From positions 1 to 11,321 of the forward strand of contig JAMCQY010000204.1 of the NCBI GenBank assembly GCA_023381945.1: DNA of 11,321 nucleotides, in the 5' to 3' direction. The notes beneath the pieces are model-generated. The model ran no database searches, was not told the DNA's origin, and saw only the letters and a list, made by a program, of their open reading frames with translations. The position numbers and the translations under genes are program-made. Below, piece after piece: positions 7,860 through 11,321 of the stretch; position 1 is the first letter of the stretch; each line of letters starts with the position of its first letter. The DNA is from Deltaproteobacteria bacterium (lineage in GTDB: Bacteria; Desulfobacterota; Desulfobaccia; Desulfobaccales; 0-14-0-80-60-11).

Positions 7860-10799
7860 CTATGGGGTGCCGTAGACGTAGAAGCAGACGTCGGAGTTGT
7901 AAGGATACCAGGTGCCTGCCCAGTTATAAGACAAATTGCCCGCATGGGTCGGGGAGGAGAGATCAAGCCCAACCCTGATAATGTTAGATGCCGTGCCTCC
8001 GGTATATTCCACGGTCACTACATACCGAGTTGCATTCGTGGTTTTGTAGGGTGTGGGGAAATTGAACTGCACCAGGCTGTAGGAGGTCGGGATGGTCGAG
8101 ACCGTGACCGCGCTGGAAGTGGCCAGGGCTGCTCCGGCCGGCTTGGCGCTGGAGCCGAATGTACCGGTAACAGCATAAATTTTGGCGTAGGCGCTGCCGG
8201 TGGGAGAGCCGGATTTTTGCAGGTAAAACTTCGCCGAGGTTACCGAAGCTCCGTTTCCGGTAAATGCCTGCCCCCAACCACGCATATTATTGTCAAGCTG
8301 CCCGTAGTCATCCCGGTTGGTTTCAGAATAGGAATCGATTACCACCGGGGTAGGGCTACCGGCGGTGATGGTGACGGTAGCTGGACTGCTGGCGGCGCCA
8401 TGAGAGTCGGTGACGATGAGTTGCACCACATAACTTCCGGTCAGGTCAGCCGTAAAGGTGGGCTGCACGGTGGTGGCGTTTGCCAGGGTGGCAGTGCTGC
8501 CCGCTGGTTTGGAGGCGAAACTCCAGGCATAGGTTATGGTGTCCCCGTCGGGGTCGGAGCTCAAGGAGCCGTCCATGGTGACCAGTGCACCCACAGACAC
8601 AGTTTGGGCGGGGCCGGCATTGGCCACCGGGGGAGCATTTTGGGTGCTGATGGTGACAGTGGCCGGCGTGCTGGCCGCCCCATGCGAGTCGGTGACGATC
8701 AGCTGCACCACATAGCTGCCATCCTTGTCAGCCGTAAAGGAAGGGTTCACCGCGGTTGGGTTATTGAGAACCGCGGTGCTCCCCACCGGTTTAGAGGTGA
8801 AACTCCAGAGATAGGTGATGGTATCCCCGTCGGGGTCGGAACTCAGGGAGCCGTTCAGGGTGACTAGCGCCCATAGAGCCACAGTTTGATTGGGGCCGGC
8901 ATTGGCCACCGGAGCGGAATTCTGAGTGCTGACGGTGACGGAGGAAGGACTGCTGGCAAGTCCATGGGAGTCGGTGACGATCAGCTGCAACACATAATCC
9001 CCATCCTTGTCCGCGGTAAAGGTGGGGTTCACGATGGTGGAGTTTGACAGGGTGGCGGTGCTCCCCGCCGGTTTGGAGGTGAAACTCCAGGCATAGGTTA
9101 TGGTGTCCCCGTCGGGGTCGGAGCTGCCGGAGCCGTCCAGGGTAACCAGGGCGCCCAGGGCCACGGTTTGATTGGGACCGGCATTGGCCACCGGGGGAGA
9201 ATTTTGGGTGCTGATGGTGACGCTGTCCGGATTGCTGGCCGTTCCCTGAGAGTCAGTAACAATCAGCCGCACCACATAACTTCCGGCTTTGTCGGCCGTA
9301 AAGGTGGGATGCACAGTAGTAGAACCCGAAAGAGTGGCGGTACTGCCCGTGGGTTTGGAGGTGAAGCTCCAGGCATAGGTTAAAGTGTCCCCGTTGGGGT
9401 CGGAGCTGCCGGAGCCGTCCAAGGTGACCAGTGCACCTGGAGATACGGTTTGTGCAGGGCCGGCATTGGCCACCGGGGGAGAATTTTGGGTGCTGATGGT
9501 GACGCTGTCCGGAGTACTGGCCGCACCATGTGAGTCGGTGACGACCAGCTGCACTACATAACTTCCGGCATTGTCGGCCGTGAAGCTGGGGTGCACGCTA
9601 GTGGAGTTCGAGAGGGTGGCGGTGCTCCCCGCCGGTTCGGAGGTGAAACTCCAGGCATAGGTTATGGTGTCTCCGTTGGGGTCGGAGCTGCCGGAGCCGT
9701 CCAGGGTGACCAGGGCGCCCTGAGCCACGGTTTGATCGGGACCGGCATTGGCCACCGGCGGGGAATTGCCGGTGGCGTTGGCGGTAATGGTAACCGTGGC
9801 CGCCGTGCTGGCGACCCCCAGGCTGTTGGTGACCACCAGTTGCACTGCATAACTTCCCGCCATATCCGCGGTGAAGGAAGGGTTAACGGTATTGGCGCCG
9901 CTGAGGCTGGCATTGCTGCCGGCCGGCTTGGATTGAAAATTCCAGGCATAAGTCAGGGGGGTTTGGGCGCAAGGGTCGGAACTGCCGCTCCCGTTCAGGG
10001 TCACCGTGGCTCCTTGATTCACCGTTTGGTTCGATCCGGCATTGGCCGTGGGAGGAAATTGCTGAAAGACCTGGGTAAAGGTCGGGGTAGGATAACCATG
10101 ACTCTGGATATATTGCAGGACCTGTGTAAGTGGAGTTGTTCCGAAAGAATATTCGTCATAGGGATCAGAATTGCCCTGGTTGACTCTGTGGAAAGTGAGC
10201 ACTAACCAGTAATTATTGCTCCGGGCGGTCTCGATCCACTGAATTATCTGGGAGGCAGTAGTATTGTTGTAAGCTTCATAGCAGTTGATAGTAAAGGGGA
10301 CAGGTGGCAGATGGTTATAATCAAAAGGGTAATCGACATTGCGGGCGAAGTGATAATATTTGGCGATAGCATTTAACACTGTCTGATTGTAAGCCCCCCC
10401 CGGAATAGCAAAAGAGTAGACCTTGATATTCAGATTGGTTTCCAGAAGAGACTTAGACTGGCGTAATTCGTAATCCAACTGGGAGGAGCTAAGGCTGGTA
10501 AGGTTTGGATGGGTCATGCTATGGCTGCCGATTTCCCAGCCATCGGAGAGCAGTCCTCTCAGTTGGTCCCAGGAGACTTCTTCTGAGTCAATCCCGATAT
10601 AATATACGATGGGGAACGTCGTGGCCACCACGTTATATTGCTTGAACAACGGACGCGCGATACTCATCGAGGCTGAATAACCGTCGTCGAATGAAAAGGT
10701 TACCCCCGGCCAGGGATAAGCGGATTGGGCCGGGGTGGAAAACGCGGCAAGCAAGGCCGCGAGCACCAAGCTTTTGATGAAAAACCTGATTTTCAACAT
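7860..10799 (-). CDS. Secreted polysaccharide-deacetylase-like protein with six PKD/Ig-type repeats
   Basis: The 979-residue protein begins with a signal peptide (residues 1-27, ending AQSA). Residues 33-248 are a NodB-fold carbohydrate esterase domain: TFSFDDGY with Asp38-Asp39, the metal motif SHSMTH (His93, His97), FAIPGGAYN (132-138) and LTFHRV (His204). This family removes N-acetyl or O-acetyl groups from polysaccharides; the substrate here is unknown. Six PKD/REJ-like Ig repeats follow (249-815), each with PPVANAG, GSxSSDP, YAWSF and a GSYVVQLIVTDS-like end. Residues 816-979 are a separate beta-rich module (from VVIDSYSE to CFYVYGTP) of a kind seen at the end of secreted proteins, perhaps for carbohydrate or surface attachment. 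The ATG at 10799 is preferred because GGGGG lies eight bases upstream and the signal peptide starts there. A TTG at 10871 would add 24 atypical residues. No sortase or typical C-terminal anchor is seen. It is monocistronic, with its own promoter and terminator. Confidence 0.9.
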   Translation of the reverse strand: MLKIRFFIKSLVLAALLAAFSTPAQSAYPWPGVTFSFDDGYSASMSIARPLFKQYNVVATTFPIVYYIGIDSEEVSWDQLRGLLSDGWEIGSHSMTHPNLTSLSSSQLDYELRQSKSLLETNLNIKVYSFAIPGGAYNQTVLNAIAKYYHFARNVDYPFDYNHLPPVPFTINCYEAYNNTTASQIIQWIETARSNNYWLVLTFHRVNQGNSDPYDEYSFGTTPLTQVLQYIQSHGYPTPTFTQVFQQFPPTANAGSNQTVNQGATVTLNGSGSSDPCAQTPLTYAWNFQSKPAGSNASLSGANTVNPSFTADMAGSYAVQLVVTNSLGVASTAATVTITANATGNSPPVANAGPDQTVAQGALVTLDGSGSSDPNGDTITYAWSFTSEPAGSTATLSNSTSVHPSFTADNAGSYVVQLVVTDSHGAASTPDSVTISTQNSPPVANAGPAQTVSPGALVTLDGSGSSDPNGDTLTYAWSFTSKPTGSTATLSGSTTVHPTFTADKAGSYVVRLIVTDSQGTASNPDSVTISTQNSPPVANAGPNQTVALGALVTLDGSGSSDPDGDTITYAWSFTSKPAGSTATLSNSTIVNPTFTADKDGDYVLQLIVTDSHGLASSPSSVTVSTQNSAPVANAGPNQTVALWALVTLNGSLSSDPDGDTITYLWSFTSKPVGSTAVLNNPTAVNPSFTADKDGSYVVQLIVTDSHGAASTPATVTISTQNAPPVANAGPAQTVSVGALVTMDGSLSSDPDGDTITYAWSFASKPAGSTATLANATTVQPTFTADLTGSYVVQLIVTDSHGAASSPATVTITAGSPTPVVIDSYSETNRDDYGQLDNNMRGWGQAFTGNGASVTSAKFYLQKSGSPTGSAYAKIYAVTGTFGSSAKPAGAALATSSAVTVSTIPTSYSLVQFNFPTPYKTTNATRYVVTVEYTGGTASNIIRVGLDLSSPTHAGNLSYNWAGTWYPYNSDVCFYVYGTP
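8355..10055 (-). repeat. Tandem array of six about-282-bp coding repeats
   Basis: The PKD-type repeats lie at about 9768-10055, 9486-9767, 9204-9485, 8922-9203, 8640-8921 and 8355-8639. The middle four are exactly 94 codons (282 bases) each; the first has 96 and the last about 95. Repeats 2 to 6 share long nearly identical nucleotide stretches, whereas repeat 1, next to the catalytic domain, is the most divergent (SSDPCAQTPLTYAWNFQ). The pattern fits growth by duplication on the distal side. Confidence 0.88.
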
Positions 10800-10926
10800 G
10801 ATAAACCCCCGACTATTGGGCCTCCTTATCCTCGCTCTGCGGCACCATTCCTCCAAATAGTGCTCCCACAAAATGCGTCAGTCTGTTCTTATGCTTGATA
10901 CTGAAGCTAAATTTTGTTCGGCCTTA

Positions 10927-10955
10927 AGAATAAAACAACACCTTTAGAAGTTCAA
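10927..10955 (-). promoter_or_regulatory. Promoter of the deacetylase gene
   Basis: On the minus strand TTGAAC (10950-10955) and TATTCT (10927-10932) are 17 bases apart. Transcription would start near 10920, giving a leader of about 120 bases before the ATG at 10799. I see no known riboswitch consensus in that leader. Confidence 0.45.
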
Positions 10956-11287
10956 TTGGCGGGTATACCTATTATCATAAAATATTTAGATAGTTAAGCT
11001 AACGAATAAAACAAGGTCAGGTGCTCTTAGTAAAAGAGGAACTATAAATCTACTTATTTAATACTAAAATAATTTATTAATTCGTCGTAATTAGTTCTAT
11101 TCAATGAGGAGCAAAGTACTTAATATTGTTCACTTGCTTCAGCTTTGAAGATATCGGGTTCGAAATCTTCAGAAGTACCTTAAAAATATGTTCAACCAGG
11201 AGTGTCCGGCAAGCTTCTTGCTATCAAAAAGATAATAAATTTGGCCAAATTTGGGAGACTCAAATAACATACCTAATTTTTTCCTTT
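10956..11287. other. A+T-rich intergenic stretch without a convincing gene
   Basis: Both strands are closed by frequent stops, and no frame longer than about 20 codons has a usable start. Composition is clearly richer in A and T than the rest of the window. Small inverted repeats occur, for example GAAGAT...ATCTTC around 11141-11164. I can assign no function. Confidence 0.5.
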
Positions 11288-11317
11288 TTCCCTCTCCCCC
11301 CAATGGGGGAGAGGGAA
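11288..11317. repeat. Strong 13-bp hairpin at the right edge
   Basis: TTCCCTCTCCCCC (11288-11300) pairs perfectly with GGGGGAGAGGGAA (11305-11317) around a four-base loop. Hairpins of the type CCCTCTCCCC/GGGGAGAGGG are common dispersed intergenic repeats in bacteria. No T-run follows on either strand, so a terminator role is unlikely. The element may continue beyond the window. Confidence 0.6.
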
Positions 11318-11321
11318 GGGT

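Noticed and set aside
7848..8867. Long open frame on the plus strand (339 codons), and similarly 9591-10205
   Set aside because: They lie opposite the PKD repeats and are Gly/Arg/His-rich. The same phrases recur every 282 bases because the coding strand is repetitive. No ribosome site or family match is seen.
8355..10055. Regular spaced repeats as a possible CRISPR array
   Set aside because: The units are 282 bases long, contiguous and in frame within one protein. There are no short repeats alternating with unique spacers.
10800..10920. Cyclic-di-GMP or other riboswitch in the deacetylase leader
   Set aside because: The conserved GEMM-type core sequences are absent and no strong multi-helix pattern was found.
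11288..11317. Edge hairpin as a transcription terminator
   Set aside because: Neither strand has a T-run after the stem, so it fits a dispersed repeat better.

Overview
The window is about 57% G+C by eye. It reads as accessory DNA from a Gram-negative anaerobe-type bacterium, and a deltaproteobacterial (Desulfobacca/Syntrophobacter-like) origin is my guess from gene style, not from any search. Three genes look fully intact: a stand-alone two-CBS-domain protein (370-876, minus), a copper-type P1B ATPase (4999-7449, minus) and a large secreted polysaccharide-deacetylase-like protein with six Ig/PKD-type repeats (7860-10799, minus). The rest is broken, duplicated or rearranged.

Left part (1-1275): remnants of response-regulator receiver domains lie at the extreme left edge in both orientations, sharing a 20-bp inverted repeat. 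The CBS gene follows on the minus strand with a recognisable sigma70-type promoter. Between it and the next gene is a nested-palindrome element (about 1089-1220) that looks like a MITE.

Middle-left (1276-3879, plus): a chimeric gene joins the first about 138 residues of a second CBS protein to the last 75 residues of an ArsB/NhaD-type permease. Next comes a full-length paralogous permease with a signal peptide and an Ig/carboxypeptidase-regulatory-like N-terminal domain. This permease is interrupted by a single-base frameshift in a run of nine G. The two genes suggest that a CBS-protein/permease gene pair was once present in two copies and that one copy collapsed by internal deletion. This pairing is the most interesting functional hint here: a nucleotide-sensing CBS protein next to an ion or oxyanion permease.

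Middle (3880-4998): after a hairpin there is a decayed KdpD-like sensor gene (USP-like domain, then DUF4118 membrane block) with one in-frame stop, two frameshifts and no kinase core. It runs tail-to-tail into the copper ATPase.

Right part (4999-11321): the ATPase carries a YHS domain and two CPM-type heavy-metal-binding domains in place of the usual HMA domains. The deacetylase gene has its own promoter, a long leader and a near-perfect intrinsic terminator. The last about 450 bases are A+T-rich and without a convincing gene, ending in a strong hairpin repeat.
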